A DNA stretch of 64,000 nt from an uncultured Roseovarius sp. Its GTDB lineage: Bacteria; Pseudomonadota; Alphaproteobacteria; Rhodobacterales; Rhodobacteraceae. Positions 37,004-45,952 of this stretch are shown here, in pieces (position 1 is the first letter of the stretch; each line of letters opens with the position of its first letter). Location of the stretch: positions 62,001-126,000 of the forward strand of contig CANMBU010000004.1 in the NCBI GenBank assembly GCA_947496175.1. The letters run 5' to 3'. Below the pieces are notes generated by a model. The model worked only from the letters and a program-made list of their open reading frames with translations, did no database searches and was not told the DNA's origin. Made by a program: the position numbers and the translations under genes.

Positions 37004-38107
37004 ATGAGCCTCAACACATTCGGACATCTCTTTCGCGTCACCACATGGGGCGAAAGCCACGGGCCCGCTTTGGGTGCGACGGTGGATGGCTGCCCGCCCG
37101 GAGTGGCGGTGGATGAGGCGTTTCTCCAGACCTTTCTCGACAAGCGCCGCCCAGGCCAGAGCAAGTTCACCACGCAGCGCAAGGAAGCGGATGCGGTGAA
37201 AATCCTGTCGGGTGTGTTTGAGGGGCAAACGACCGGCACGCCCGTGCAGTTGATGATCGAGAACACCGATCAGCGCAGCAAGGATTATGGCGACATTGCC
37301 CAGACGTTCCGCCCCGGCCATGCCGATATCACCTATCACCAGAAATACGGCATTCGGGACTATCGCGGAGGCGGGCGCAGCTCGGCGCGTGAAACAGCGG
37401 CGCGTGTGGCAGCTGGCGGGTTGGCGCGTGCAGCTTTGCGGGATTTGGCGCCGGGGCTTGAGATCAAGGGGTATATGACGCGTATGGGCGAGGTCGAGAT
37501 TGACCGCACGCGCATGGATTGGGCCGAGATTGATCGCAACGACTTTTTCCTGCCGGATGCCAAGGCTGTTACGGCGTGGGAAACCTATTTGCAGGATATC
37601 CGCAAGGCGCAGAATTCGGTTGGGGCAGAGATCGAGGTTGTGTGTCGCGGCGCGCCTGCCGGACTGGGGGCGCCGGTCTATGGCAAGCTTGATACCGATT
37701 TGGCCGCCGCGATGATGTCGATCAACGCAGTAAAAGGGGTTGAGATTGGCGAAGGCATGGCGGCGGCGCGCCTGTCGGGGACAGACAACGCCGATGAGAT
37801 CTTCATGGGTGCGAACGGGCCGGAGTATAGCTCGAACCATGCAGGTGGGATCCTTGGGGGGATTTCCACCGGGCAGGATATTGTCGTGCGCTTTGCCGTC
37901 AAACCGACCTCGTCCATCCTGACGCCACGCAAATCCATTCGCATGGATGGCAGCGCCACGGAGGTCGTGACCAAGGGACGGCACGATCCCTGTGTGGGTA
38001 TCCGCGCCGTGCCGGTCGGTGAGGCGATGATGGCGTGCGTGATACTCGATCATCTGCTTTTGCATCGCGGTCAGGTCGGAGACGGTCCGGGTGGTGTGAT
38101 TGGGTAG
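37004..38107 (+). CDS. aroC: Chorismate synthase
   Basis: Last step of the shikimate pathway: FMN-dependent anti-1,4-elimination of phosphate from EPSP to give chorismate. The 367 residues carry the signatures [45 protein letters not shown] and [10 protein letters not shown]; the His residues in the first two are the conserved acid/base pair. ATG 37004 has AAGGAG at ideal spacing; the frame is open upstream without family character. It is a single-gene unit followed by a repeat-rich spacer. Confidence 0.98.
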   Translation: MSLNTFGHLFRVTTWGESHGPALGATVDGCPPGVAVDEAFLQTFLDKRRPGQSKFTTQRKEADAVKILSGVFEGQTTGTPVQLMIENTDQRSKDYGDIAQTFRPGHADITYHQKYGIRDYRGGGRSSARETAARVAAGGLARAALRDLAPGLEIKGYMTRMGEVEIDRTRMDWAEIDRNDFFLPDAKAVTAWETYLQDIRKAQNSVGAEIEVVCRGAPAGLGAPVYGKLDTDLAAAMMSINAVKGVEIGEGMAAARLSGTDNADEIFMGANGPEYSSNHAGGILGGISTGQDIVVRFAVKPTSSILTPRKSIRMDGSATEVVTKGRHDPCVGIRAVPVGEAMMACVILDHLLLHRGQVGDGPGGVIG

Positions 38108-38111
38108 GGCG

Positions 38112-38167
38112 CGGAATTTTGGGAAAATTCCGGTGCCTCCGGCGGGGTATTTTTGACAAGAAAGAAG
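38112..38167. repeat. Composite post-gene repeat, copy 2
   Basis: A perfect palindrome CGGAATTTT-ggg-AAAATTCCG (38112-38132) is followed by GCCTCCGGCGGGG and by the 25-bp segment shared with 24489-24513. It lies 5 bases after the aroC stop, in the convergent gap with the EamA gene. Confidence 0.7.
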
Positions 38168-38174
38168 CCGGTGT

Positions 38175-39047
38175 TCACTCAGGCTTGGTCTGTCGTGATA
38201 TTTGAACCGCGAGGATGCCAAGGGTCACGATGATCACGCCGATGATGTCCCATATGCGGAGCGCCTCGCCCAGGATCAGCGCGGCGATGGTGACGCCGAG
38301 AAACGGGTTGAGAAAGTGGAATGTGGCAGCTTTGATGGCGCCGATGCGGTTGACCAGCCAGAACCAGGCCAATGTTGCAGCAAGGCCAGGGATCAGCGTG
38401 GTGTAGGCAAAGGCCGCAATAAGTTGCCAGGACCAGTCGATCCGGATGGTCTCGGTGGTCGCACCTACAACACCGAGCACCACACTGCCGACCAGCATCT
38501 GAAGACCAACGATCATAAGGAAATTGCCGCCAGAGGTCGCCCCGCGCACAGACAGGGTTGCAAAGGTCAGTGCGATAACGCCGATGACACAGAGTGCGAT
38601 GCCATAAAGGTCGGCGCCGCCTTGCAGGCGCGACCCCATAATTATGCCGACCCCGATCACCCCAGCCGCGAGTCCGGCAAACCCGAGCGCGCCAATGCGT
38701 TCCTTGAAGACGACCCAACTGGCCAGCCCGACGAGAAGTGGCATGGTGGATGCTATGATGGCCGCGAGTGACGCCTCAACGGTTTGCATGGCTACGAAGT
38801 TGAGGCCGAGATAGAGCGCGTTCTGGCAGATGCCGAAGATGATGGTTGCGCGCCACTGTGCCGGTGTCAGATGCCAGGTTTGACCCAGGGCCCGGGCGAT
38901 CAGGACGCCGAGCAAGCCGGAGATCAGGAACCGCAAGGCAAGTGCGCTGACCGGTGGGGCTGCGGCCACGATGATACGGGCGGAGGTAAATGCGCTCGAC
39001 CACATGACCGCAAATGCCAGGCCCATCAGAATTGCGCGCACGTCCAT
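38175..39047 (-). CDS. EamA/DMT-family transporter
   Basis: Inner-membrane transporter of 290 residues with ten predicted helices in two EamA repeats, beginning MDVRAILMGLAFAVMWSSAFTSARI. LNFVAMQTVEASLAAIIASTMPLLVGL closes the first repeat. Substrate unknown. It differs clearly from the EamA protein at 22133. It follows hup's neighbourhood but is on the same strand as hup and downstream of the hup terminator, so it has its own promoter or depends on read-through. Confidence 0.9.
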   Translation of the reverse strand: MDVRAILMGLAFAVMWSSAFTSARIIVAAAPPVSALALRFLISGLLGVLIARALGQTWHLTPAQWRATIIFGICQNALYLGLNFVAMQTVEASLAAIIASTMPLLVGLASWVVFKERIGALGFAGLAAGVIGVGIIMGSRLQGGADLYGIALCVIGVIALTFATLSVRGATSGGNFLMIVGLQMLVGSVVLGVVGATTETIRIDWSWQLIAAFAYTTLIPGLAATLAWFWLVNRIGAIKAATFHFLNPFLGVTIAALILGEALRIWDIIGVIIVTLGILAVQISRQTKPE

Positions 39048-39061
39048 AACTGTTGTCCAAA

Positions 39062-39092
39062 CTCAAAAGGGCCGCCAATGAGGCGACCCTTT
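39062..39092 (-). terminator. Terminator of hup
   Basis: On the minus strand AAAGGG and CCCTTT enclose CGCC/GGCG with a five-base loop, followed by T residues, 25 bases past the hup stop. Confidence 0.75.
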
Positions 39093-39116
39093 CTCAAACT
39101 GTCTGGAATGACAAGA

Positions 39117-39404
39117 TCAGCCGTTCACGCTGTCTTTCAGCGCCTTTGCGATGGTCATCTTGACGACCTTGTCAGCATCCTTTTTGATCTGCTCGCCGGT
39201 GGCTGGGTTGCGCACCATACGCGCCGGACGCTCGCGGCAGTAGATTTTACCAACGCCTGGAAGTGTTACCGCGCCGCCACCCGATACTTCGCGGGTGATG
39301 ATCGAGATAAGCGAGTCCAGCGCGCCGCTCGCGGATTTCTTGTCGCTGCCCATTTCCTCGGCCAAGGCCGTGACGAGCTGTGTTTTGGTCATAGGTTTTG
39401 CCAT
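39117..39404 (-). CDS. hup: HU-family DNA-binding protein
   Basis: Nucleoid-associated histone-like protein, 95 residues. The N-terminal helices (TKTQLVTALAEEMGSDKKSASGALDSLISI) form the dimer body and the beta-arm region contains GAVTLPGVGKIYCRERPARMVRNPATGEQI, the DNA-contacting arm with its Arg and Pro residues. It is a monocistronic gene with a long A/T-rich upstream region, as expected for a highly expressed protein. IHF subunits are excluded by the arm sequence and the Cys near it, though this is a judgement by eye. Confidence 0.93.
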   Translation of the reverse strand: MAKPMTKTQLVTALAEEMGSDKKSASGALDSLISIITREVSGGGAVTLPGVGKIYCRERPARMVRNPATGEQIKKDADKVVKMTIAKALKDSVNG

Positions 39405-39757
39405 TTTCTGGTCTCCTTCAACTGCCCGTTTCTTGGGCCTCCTGCGGCAGATTTAACTGCATCTTGTGAGTGAACACAACAAATAGTGTAAGAAAATAAG
39501 GTTTTTCGGCGGGTTTTGGGGTGTTTTGTCCGAGGATTCCAAAAGATACCCTACAGTTTTCTGCTCTTGGGTTCGATTGCCCGGAGAAATGCATCTTCTT
39601 GCGCAAGGCCGAATCAAGGCTAAAACCCTTGATTTGAAGCGTTTCGATAACGGTGGCGGGGGAATTTGGCATGTTATCCGAGTGTATTTGACGCCGGAAT
39701 ACTGAAGGGGTGGGCATGACGGCCCACCCCGAGTTCTGCCAATTTTGACAGTCTTGG
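39405..39757. other. hup upstream region
   Basis: A 353-bp gap between hup and the YiaA-like gene. It is A/T-rich near hup, fitting a strong promoter and leader, and has the hairpin terminator of the YiaA-like unit at 39707-39730. No gene is supported. Confidence 0.5.
39707..39730 (-). terminator. Terminator-like hairpin after the YiaA-like gene
   Basis: A perfect 9-bp stem GGGGTGGGC/GCCCACCCC with a six-base loop lies 28 bases past the stop on the minus strand. The following T content is low, so it may need Rho or act as a 3' protective stem. Confidence 0.65.
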
Positions 39758-40039
39758 TTACGCTGCCTTGGGGTCGCTCACCTCTGCGAGGATGCGTTCA
39801 GTGCGTGCCTCCTCAAGTTTGTTGTGCAGGCGGTGGCTTTCTTCGGTGTCACGAATGGACTTTGTAATTCCGGCGGTCGTACTCACCAGCATGATTGCAG
39901 ACATTGCGTAGAATCCTTTCGCAGCAAATGAGGCCTCCAAGAAGAAGATGCCGCCGGCCATCATAGAAGCGGCCACCGCAAATTGCAGATAGGTGAAGAG
40001 GGTCCAGGCGTTGGAGTTCTTGAGGGTATAACTGTCCAT
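39758..40039 (-). CDS. YiaA/YiaB-family inner-membrane protein
   Basis: A 93-residue protein with two membrane helices (about 14-34 and 40-60, FTYLQFAVAASMMAGGIFFLEA and GFYAMSAIMLVSTTAGI), matching the YiaAB two-helix domain. The C-terminal third is a charged helix. It follows the pspA frame by 18 bp and is probably cotranscribed with it, which suggests an envelope-stress role; the molecular function is unknown. Confidence 0.88.
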   Translation of the reverse strand: MDSYTLKNSNAWTLFTYLQFAVAASMMAGGIFFLEASFAAKGFYAMSAIMLVSTTAGITKSIRDTEESHRLHNKLEEARTERILAEVSDPKAA

Positions 40040-40057
40040 GGATCTTTCCTTTCAAGT

Positions 40058-40761
40058 TTATTTGGATTTCGATTGGTCTGGTTTTGGCTGCTGCTTGGCT
40101 TTGAGGCGTGCCAGCACGCTTTCCGCGTCGCTGCGTTTGGGTGCACCGCATCCAGCAATGGCCAGGCGGTCATCTATGTTTTCCGCGCGCATTTGCGTAG
40201 AAAGTTCCGTCATGGCTTTGGCGGTGGCCGCGGCGTGCTCCTGTCTGGTCTGCAACTTTCTGAGTGTGTCGGCTGCGTCCTCCAGATCCGTTTTGGACAT
40301 GGCGGGCAGGGCGCCGCGAAGCTTAATTGCCTTTTCATTGACTTCTGCAAGACGCTGACCGCGCTTCAGCTCGGTGAGCTGCGCCTCACTTTCCTTCAGG
40401 CATTGCCGCAACTGAAGCAGTTCGTTTGAATAGGTGCTAATTGCTTGCCGGGTTGCAGCGGCTTCGGCTTCCAGATCGGCAATTGCTTCGGACGCTTCCA
40501 TTGCAAGGTGCTCACGATCATTTTCGATCGCGTCGAGAGCTCGTACTTCAAGGGATGAGATCTGCTCTTCAAGTTTGGCCAGCGCTGCCTTTTCGCGGTC
40601 GGCATAGGCCATCACAACGGCCAGTGCCTTGCGTGTTTTTTCAACGCCGTTGGCCGCATCGCGCAGTTGTTGCCGAAGAATGGCAAGGCATTTGCGTCCA
40701 TCAATGCCTCAGCAGCATCCTCAGATCGACCCCGCGCCAGAACAAGTAATTTTCCAAACAT
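40058..40761 (-). pseudogene. pspA: PspA/IM30-family gene broken by a single-base frameshift
   Basis: The minus-strand start at 40761 gives MFGKLLVLARGRSEDAAEALMDANAL, then the frame shifts and stops early. One base away the protein continues AILRQQLRDAANGVEKTRKALAVVMAYADREKAALAKLEEQI to the end at 40058, a normal coiled-coil PspA-like sequence. Restoring one base near 40684 (TTGCC to TTGGCC) makes a continuous frame of about 234 codons. PspA proteins bind stressed inner membrane. An ATG at about 40615 could still start a 185-residue C-terminal part. The cause may be a true mutation or a sequencing error; the rest of the gene shows no decay. Confidence 0.8.
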
Positions 40762-40780
40762 TTTGACTTACCTTAATTTT

Positions 40781-40851
40781 TGAACGATGTTCACAGTGGT
40801 CAGATAGGAAGCTCATGAACGTTGTTCAAGATTGAACATGAACAACGTTCA
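40781..40851. promoter_or_regulatory. Three copies of a TetR operator
   Basis: The palindrome TGAAC-N3-GTTCA occurs three times between pspA and the divergent tetR gene: 40781-40793 (N3 gat), 40816-40828 (gtt) and 40839-40851 (aac). The last two also pair with each other as a larger inverted repeat. The adjacent TetR is the obvious ligand. Confidence 0.85.
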
Positions 40852-40869
40852 GAAACAATTTGTGCAGAT

Positions 40870-41502
40870 ATGGAAAACAAAAGAGAGACCAAACGCGACG
40901 CGTTGCGGGAAAGATTGACCAAGGCCGCCGAAGGTTTAATCAAAGAACGGGGTTTGAGTGGTCTAAAGGCGCGCGATATCACCACCCGTGCAGAATGTGC
41001 CTTGGGTGCGCTTTATACGGCTGTAGAAGACCTTAGTCATTTAGTGGTCCTCGTTAATTCCCGAACTTTGTCTCATTTGGGGCAGGTGTTGCGCTCTGCG
41101 GTTCCGAAAGGCGCGACACCGGAACAAACGATGCATGCCCTGGCGCAGGCGTATGTGCAGTTTGCTGTCAATCATACAAACCTGTGGTCCGCGATCTTCA
41201 ACCACCGCCTGCCAGAGGGGGATGAAGCACCAGAGTGGCACCAGGCCGAATACGCCGTTCTGATTCAAGAGATTATTGCGCCGCTGTCGGTCTTGCGGCC
41301 GGACCTTGACCCCGAACAGCTGCGCCAGCGGTCACAAACACTTTTTGCGTCTGTGCACGGGGTCGTTCAACTGTCCATTCAAGGATTGTATGTCGGCGCG
41401 CCACCTGAGCGTCTTGCAGAAGAGGTTGACGCACTTGTCGAAGCCATGACGCGCGGAATTCGTCTGCTTGAAAATAAGGAGATGATTGGGCCGCAAGCCT
41501 GA
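40870..41502 (+). CDS. TetR-family transcriptional regulator
   Basis: A 210-residue TetR regulator. The DNA-binding domain is RERLTKAAEGLIKERGLSGLKARDITTRAECALGALYTAVEDLSHLVVLV at about residues 10-60. The remainder is helical with WHQAEYAVLIQEIIAPL. The ATG at 40870 follows the operator cluster; upstream in-frame codons lie inside the operators. Divergent from the pspA-yiaA unit and probably its repressor as well as its own. Confidence 0.9.
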   Translation: MENKRETKRDALRERLTKAAEGLIKERGLSGLKARDITTRAECALGALYTAVEDLSHLVVLVNSRTLSHLGQVLRSAVPKGATPEQTMHALAQAYVQFAVNHTNLWSAIFNHRLPEGDEAPEWHQAEYAVLIQEIIAPLSVLRPDLDPEQLRQRSQTLFASVHGVVQLSIQGLYVGAPPERLAEEVDALVEAMTRGIRLLENKEMIGPQA

Positions 41503-41509
41503 ACCGAAT

Positions 41510-42991
41510 TCACAAAAACGCCGTTTCATCGAAGCTGCGCAGTTTTCGTGAGTGAATCCGTTCCAAGGGCATTTTGCGGATATGCTCCATAGCGCGGATG
41601 CCGATCATGAGGTGGCGGGACACCTGGGTTTTGTAGAAATCTGACGCCATGCCGGGGAGTTTCAGCTCACCGTGCAAGGGTTTGTCAGACACGCACAGGA
41701 GCGTGCCATAGGGCACCCGAAAGCGGAACCCGTTGGCCGCGATGGTGGCACTTTCCATGTCCAGTGCGATGGCGCGTGATTGGCTGAGCCGTTGCACCGG
41801 GCCGGATTGATCGCGCAGCTCCCAGTTGCGGTTGTCAAAGCTGGCCACGGTGCCGGTGCGCATCACGCGTTTGAGGTCATAGCCTTCCAGCTCGGTCTCC
41901 GAGGCCACGGCCTGTTCCAGAGCAATCTGGATTTCGGCCAGAGCAGGGATCGGCACCCAGGCAGGCAGGTCGTCATCCAGTACGCCGTCTTCCCGCAGAT
42001 AGGCGTGGGCCAGCACGAAATCTCCGAGCGATTGCGAATTGCGCAAGCCGGCACAGTGGCCAACCATGATCCACGCATGCGGGCGCAGCACCGCGATGTG
42101 ATCCGTGGCGGTTTTGGCATTGGACGGCCCCACGCCGATATTCACCAAAGTAATCCCGCTGCCATCCGCTCGGGTCAGATGATAGCTTGGCATTTGTGGC
42201 AATTTGGATGTGGGGGTCAGGGGCGCGTCCGCGTCGGTGATCACAGCGTTGCCGGGGCCGACGAAGCTGTCATATCCGCTGTCTGGATCGGCCAGCATGT
42301 GGCGGGCATAGGCCTCGAACTCGGCCACGTAGAACTGATAGTTGGTGAACAGCACATGGTTCTGAAAATGGCGGGGGTCTGTCGCGGTATAATGCGTCAG
42401 CCGCGCCAGAGAGTAGTCCACCCGCTGTGCTGTAAAAGGGGCAAGCGCACCGGGTCCATCATCGTTTGGAGCAAGGGTTCCATTGACGATGTCGTCATTG
42501 GTGCTGGCTAGTTCGGGTACGTCAAAATGGTCGCGCAGTGTGAAATCAGCCGCGCCTTGTTGCGGCACACTGAGCCCGAAATCATTGGCCACTGCAAAAT
42601 GCACCGGCATGGGCGTTTGCGACGCTTGTATCGTTACAGGCACCTCGTGATTGCACATCAAAAGGTCAATCTGCTGTTCCAGGTAGTTTTGAAAAAGCCG
42701 AGGCCGTGTGATCGTCGTGGCGTAGGTGCCCGGCTCGGCCAAGTGGCCAAAACTGAGACGGCTGTCGATCTTGGCAAAGCTGCTCGTGGTTAAGCAGATC
42801 TCAGGATAAAAAGCGCGTACACGACCCGATGGGCCATGCGGAGACATGGCGGATTTGAACTCTTCACAGAGAAACTGCGTCGCCTCATCGTAGAGTGCGA
42901 TGAGATGAGCAACAGCGGCTTTGGCATCTGAAAATGTCTTGGGTGCAGAGGCGGGCGGTGTCCGCGCTGTGTCGGAGGGGGCATGAACCAT
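41510..42991 (-). CDS. amn: AMP nucleosidase
   Basis: Hydrolyses AMP to adenine and ribose 5-phosphate, tuning purine nucleotide levels. The 493 residues have an N-terminal regulatory domain (to about 180) and a C-terminal nucleoside-phosphorylase-like domain with TLVNIGVGPSNAKTATDHIAVLRPHAWIMVGHCAGLRNSQ and ALDMESATIAANG, the family's catalytic region. ATG 42991 is chosen to match the family length; the frame is open 42 bases further. It is convergent with the TetR gene, stops 8 bp apart. Confidence 0.95.
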   Translation of the reverse strand: MVHAPSDTARTPPASAPKTFSDAKAAVAHLIALYDEATQFLCEEFKSAMSPHGPSGRVRAFYPEICLTTSSFAKIDSRLSFGHLAEPGTYATTITRPRLFQNYLEQQIDLLMCNHEVPVTIQASQTPMPVHFAVANDFGLSVPQQGAADFTLRDHFDVPELASTNDDIVNGTLAPNDDGPGALAPFTAQRVDYSLARLTHYTATDPRHFQNHVLFTNYQFYVAEFEAYARHMLADPDSGYDSFVGPGNAVITDADAPLTPTSKLPQMPSYHLTRADGSGITLVNIGVGPSNAKTATDHIAVLRPHAWIMVGHCAGLRNSQSLGDFVLAHAYLREDGVLDDDLPAWVPIPALAEIQIALEQAVASETELEGYDLKRVMRTGTVASFDNRNWELRDQSGPVQRLSQSRAIALDMESATIAANGFRFRVPYGTLLCVSDKPLHGELKLPGMASDFYKTQVSRHLMIGIRAMEHIRKMPLERIHSRKLRSFDETAFL

Positions 42992-43079
42992 GAAGGGACC
43001 TGATGTGATGCGGATGCAGGCGCACGTTGACACGGGCGCGGGCGGTGATCAAGTTGCCCGGGCGATGTGATCTTGGGGG

Positions 43080-43517
43080 ATGTGCAAGATGGACTACGAA
43101 ACGGTTTCTGCCGAAGCCTTTGGCGCATCGCTCAGAGGTATTGGGCTGAATATTCTGGTGCGTGATGTGACCGCGCAGGTGGCCTTTCTTGAAGATGTCT
43201 TTCAGCTGACAGCGCATCGAGTGAGTCAGGATTTTGCCATTCTGACCTATTTCGATGAGGTTATGCAGCTCCACGCCGACCACACCTACAGTGCCAACCC
43301 TGTGCTGGGGTTGTTGCCAGAAGCGGGTGCGCGTGGAGCCGGGGCCGAGTTTCGGTTTTACCAAACGGATCCGGATGAGGCGGTGGCAAGAGCCAAGGCA
43401 CGCGGGGCATATGTTTTGCAGGAGCCGACGCATAAACCACATGGGCTGCGCGAGGCCTATATCGTGTGTGATAACGGGTATACCTGGGTTCCGTCGCGAC
43501 CCTTGGATTTGGAGTAA
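43080..43517 (+). CDS. VOC-superfamily (glyoxalase/bleomycin-resistance fold) protein
   Basis: A 145-residue metalloenzyme-type fold with two beta-alpha-beta repeats: GIGLNILVRDVTAQVAFLEDVFQLTAHRVSQDFAIL, and DEAVARAKARGAYVLQEPTHKPHGLREAYIVCDNGYTWVPSRPL. It precedes an epimerase-like gene by 6 bp and is likely cotranscribed with it. Substrate unknown. Starts at 43080 or the ATG at 43089 are both possible. Confidence 0.82.
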   Translation: MCKMDYETVSAEAFGASLRGIGLNILVRDVTAQVAFLEDVFQLTAHRVSQDFAILTYFDEVMQLHADHTYSANPVLGLLPEAGARGAGAEFRFYQTDPDEAVARAKARGAYVLQEPTHKPHGLREAYIVCDNGYTWVPSRPLDLE

Positions 43518-43523
43518 GAAGGC

Positions 43524-44378
43524 ATGAGCAATACGCTGCTGTCCTTTGGGCATGGGTACTCCGCGCGCGCATTGGCGCGGCGTCTGGTGCCGCGAGGCTG
43601 GACGATCTACGGCACAACGCGGTCGGCGGATAAGGCGGATGTCTTACGTGAGGAAGGCGTGCATCCTGTGGTGTGGCCCGGCGGGGATTTGAGCAAGGCA
43701 TTTGACACCGCCACGCATCTGCTGATCTCCGCAGGACCGGGGCAAGATGGCGATCCGGTGTTGAATGCCTGTCGCAAGGAGATCACGGCGCTTGCCCCTC
43801 GGCTCGATTGGGCAGGGTACCTCTCAACAACCGGCGTTTATGGCGACCATCAGGGCGGCTGGGTCGATGAAAGCACACCGTTGACCCCGTCAACCCGACG
43901 CGGGCAGTTGCGGGTAGAAGCCGAAGCCGCATGGCAAGCTATCGAGGGCCTGCCACTGCACATCTTTCGACTGGCTGGAATTTATGGCCCGGGTCGCGGC
44001 CCGTTTGCCAAAGTGCGGCAAGGCACGGCGCGGCGGATCGTGAAAAAAGGTCAGGTGTTCAGCCGCATTCACGTCGAAGACATCGCGCAGGTTCTGGAAG
44101 CCTCTATCAACAAACCCAACCCGGGCACGGCGTATAATGTCTGTGACAACGATCCGGCGCCGCCTCAGGATGTCATTGGGTATGCCGCTGAATTGCTTGG
44201 TCTGCCATTGCCGCCTGAAGTTGATTTTGAAACGGCGGATATGACACCTATGGCGCGGTCGTTTTATGCGGAATCCAAACGCGTGGACAACACGCGGATC
44301 AAGGATGAGCTGGGAGTGGAACTGATCTATCCGGATTATCGGACGGGATTGCGGGCGCTCTTGGAAGATGAGAGATAG
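43524..44378 (+). CDS. NAD(P)-dependent epimerase/SDR-like protein (YeeZ group)
   Basis: Extended short-chain dehydrogenase fold, 284 residues. The N-terminal LLSFGHGYSARALARRLVPRGWTIYGTTRS is the divergent glycine motif of the YeeZ/YbjT-like group; YLSTTGVYGDHQGGWVDE holds the Thr/Tyr active region and RLAGIYGPGRGP the substrate loop. It follows the VOC gene by 6 bp. The physiological reaction of the group is not known. Confidence 0.85.
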   Translation: MSNTLLSFGHGYSARALARRLVPRGWTIYGTTRSADKADVLREEGVHPVVWPGGDLSKAFDTATHLLISAGPGQDGDPVLNACRKEITALAPRLDWAGYLSTTGVYGDHQGGWVDESTPLTPSTRRGQLRVEAEAAWQAIEGLPLHIFRLAGIYGPGRGPFAKVRQGTARRIVKKGQVFSRIHVEDIAQVLEASINKPNPGTAYNVCDNDPAPPQDVIGYAAELLGLPLPPEVDFETADMTPMARSFYAESKRVDNTRIKDELGVELIYPDYRTGLRALLEDER

Positions 44379-44396
44379 GGGTTTCAGCATTAGGCA

Positions 44397-44428
44397 GACG
44401 TTCGACCTTTTCTATGATCGAACGTCTA
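44397..44428. terminator. Convergent-gene hairpin
   Basis: AGACGTTCGA and TCGAACGTCT are perfect arms 12 bases apart in the 75-bp gap between two convergent genes. It probably ends or protects both transcripts although no T-run is present. Confidence 0.6.
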
Positions 44429-44453
44429 CCGTGACCCTGCTTTAGGCTTCGTT

Positions 44454-45950
44454 TTATTTGGCTGGAACCCGTTGCTGGTGAGCATCAATTCCTGCCAGCT
44501 GTGGTTTTGCACCGGTAATCTTGCGCAGCATTGGGGCCAGCCGGGGGTGCCTGAAGACAAAACCATGGTGCTGCAATCGTGATGGGATGACGCGTTGACC
44601 GCCCAGCATTGTCTCACGCGCCATATCTCCAAGAAGGGTGGCAAGTATCCAATGTGGCGCTTTCAAGAAAGCCGGGCGTTTCAAGGCATGCGCCAAAGCG
44701 CGCGAAAACTCCACATTGCGGACCGGATGCGGCGCGGTTGCGTTTACAGGACCTTCGAGAGCTTCGTTCGCAATCGCAAATGCAACCACGCGGACAAGGT
44801 CGTCCTGTTCGATCCACGACATCCATTGCTGTCCATCGCCCATGACACACCCGCCACCAAATTCAAATGGGGTGAGCAGTTTGGCCAAGATGCCGCCGTC
44901 GACGCCAAGAACAAGCCCGATGCGGAGCCGAACAACACGCACGCCGTATTGGGCGACCTGAGCTGTGGCGCGTTCCCAAGCCTCGCACACGTCATGAACA
45001 AAAGCCGGTGCAAAGCCTGCCTCCTCTGACAGTTCTTCGTCGCCGCGCAACCCATACCATCCAATGGCCGACCCATTGACCAAGCATTTGGGTTTGCTTT
45101 CCAGCCTTTGGATCAATTTGTTCAGTCCTACGGTCATATCAACTCGGGACTGGATGATTCTGGCGCGTTTCTTCCTGGTCCAAGGACCATTTGCGATGGG
45201 TTCGCCTGCAAGGTTTACGACGGCATCAAAGTGATCTGCGTTGTGAACCTGATCAAGGTCGGCGATGACGCGCACGGGATGAGACAGCATGTCCGCCTTT
45301 TTAGGATTGCGTGTGACAACGGTAACGAAATGACCTGCTGCGACCAATGCCTCGACCAATCGGTGACCGATAAAACCTGTGCCTCCGGTTACCAGGATAT
45401 GCTGGCGTGGAGGTAAGGCGGTCACCAATTCTGCCGGATCACCTCGATCCAGACGGTCGCTGCGGGACGCGGCAAGCAAATCACGTGCGCTAAAGAGGCC
45501 GACACCTATCGCAGACAATGTCGCCATGACACTCCACCATCCGTAGTTCACGATGACAAAGCCAGTTGGCAGAGAGGACCAAGCCAAAAGGTAAGGCGCG
45601 GCCAATGCAAGAATAGCCCCATAATTCAGCGCCAGAAGCGTGTGATTGATCCGCTCACTGCCGGGCAGTTTGCGCGTCATGTCCTCTTCGACAAAATCCC
45701 AAAGGGTGATCATGACTTCAACCGCAAGTATCAAAGTCAACGCTATGGCAAATGTACCGTGGGGCTCGAGCCACGCAAAGCACAGGAAGATCACTGCATA
45801 AAAGAAGTTGCGGACCCCATGCAGGCGCAATTCGGTTTTCTGAGACGCGCGCCAGGCGAGGCGCTCGCTGCCTTCGTGGTGCACGAGTGTATCGAACGCG
45901 CCCATGACAACCTGAATGGAAATCAGTGTCCAAAGGATGGGATTGTCCAT
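44454..45950 (-). CDS. Membrane-fused TIGR01777-family epimerase
   Basis: A 498-residue fusion. Residues 1-160 form a membrane domain of four or five helices (DNPILWTLISIQVVMGAFDTLVHHEG at the start), and from about 188 a TIGR01777/YfcH-type epimerase starts with ILVTGGTGFIGHRLVEALVAAGH, then VNLAGEPIANGPWTRKKRARIIQSRV and NGSAIGWYG, the conserved family blocks. It follows the DUF4166 gene by only 2 bp and that gene follows the GbsR regulator, so three genes form a probable unit of membrane-linked function. Confidence 0.9.
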   Translation of the reverse strand: MDNPILWTLISIQVVMGAFDTLVHHEGSERLAWRASQKTELRLHGVRNFFYAVIFLCFAWLEPHGTFAIALTLILAVEVMITLWDFVEEDMTRKLPGSERINHTLLALNYGAILALAAPYLLAWSSLPTGFVIVNYGWWSVMATLSAIGVGLFSARDLLAASRSDRLDRGDPAELVTALPPRQHILVTGGTGFIGHRLVEALVAAGHFVTVVTRNPKKADMLSHPVRVIADLDQVHNADHFDAVVNLAGEPIANGPWTRKKRARIIQSRVDMTVGLNKLIQRLESKPKCLVNGSAIGWYGLRGDEELSEEAGFAPAFVHDVCEAWERATAQVAQYGVRVVRLRIGLVLGVDGGILAKLLTPFEFGGGCVMGDGQQWMSWIEQDDLVRVVAFAIANEALEGPVNATAPHPVRNVEFSRALAHALKRPAFLKAPHWILATLLGDMARETMLGGQRVIPSRLQHHGFVFRHPRLAPMLRKITGAKPQLAGIDAHQQRVPAK

Positions 45951-45952
45951 GA

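Noticed and set aside
36791..38221. A 476-codon minus-strand open frame
   Set aside because: Antisense to aroC, rich in His/Arg/Pro as expected of a shadow frame, with no ribosome site.
40660..40700. Programmed frameshifting in pspA
   Set aside because: No slippery heptamer or downstream pseudoknot at the site; PspA genes are not known to use it. A mutation or read error is simpler.
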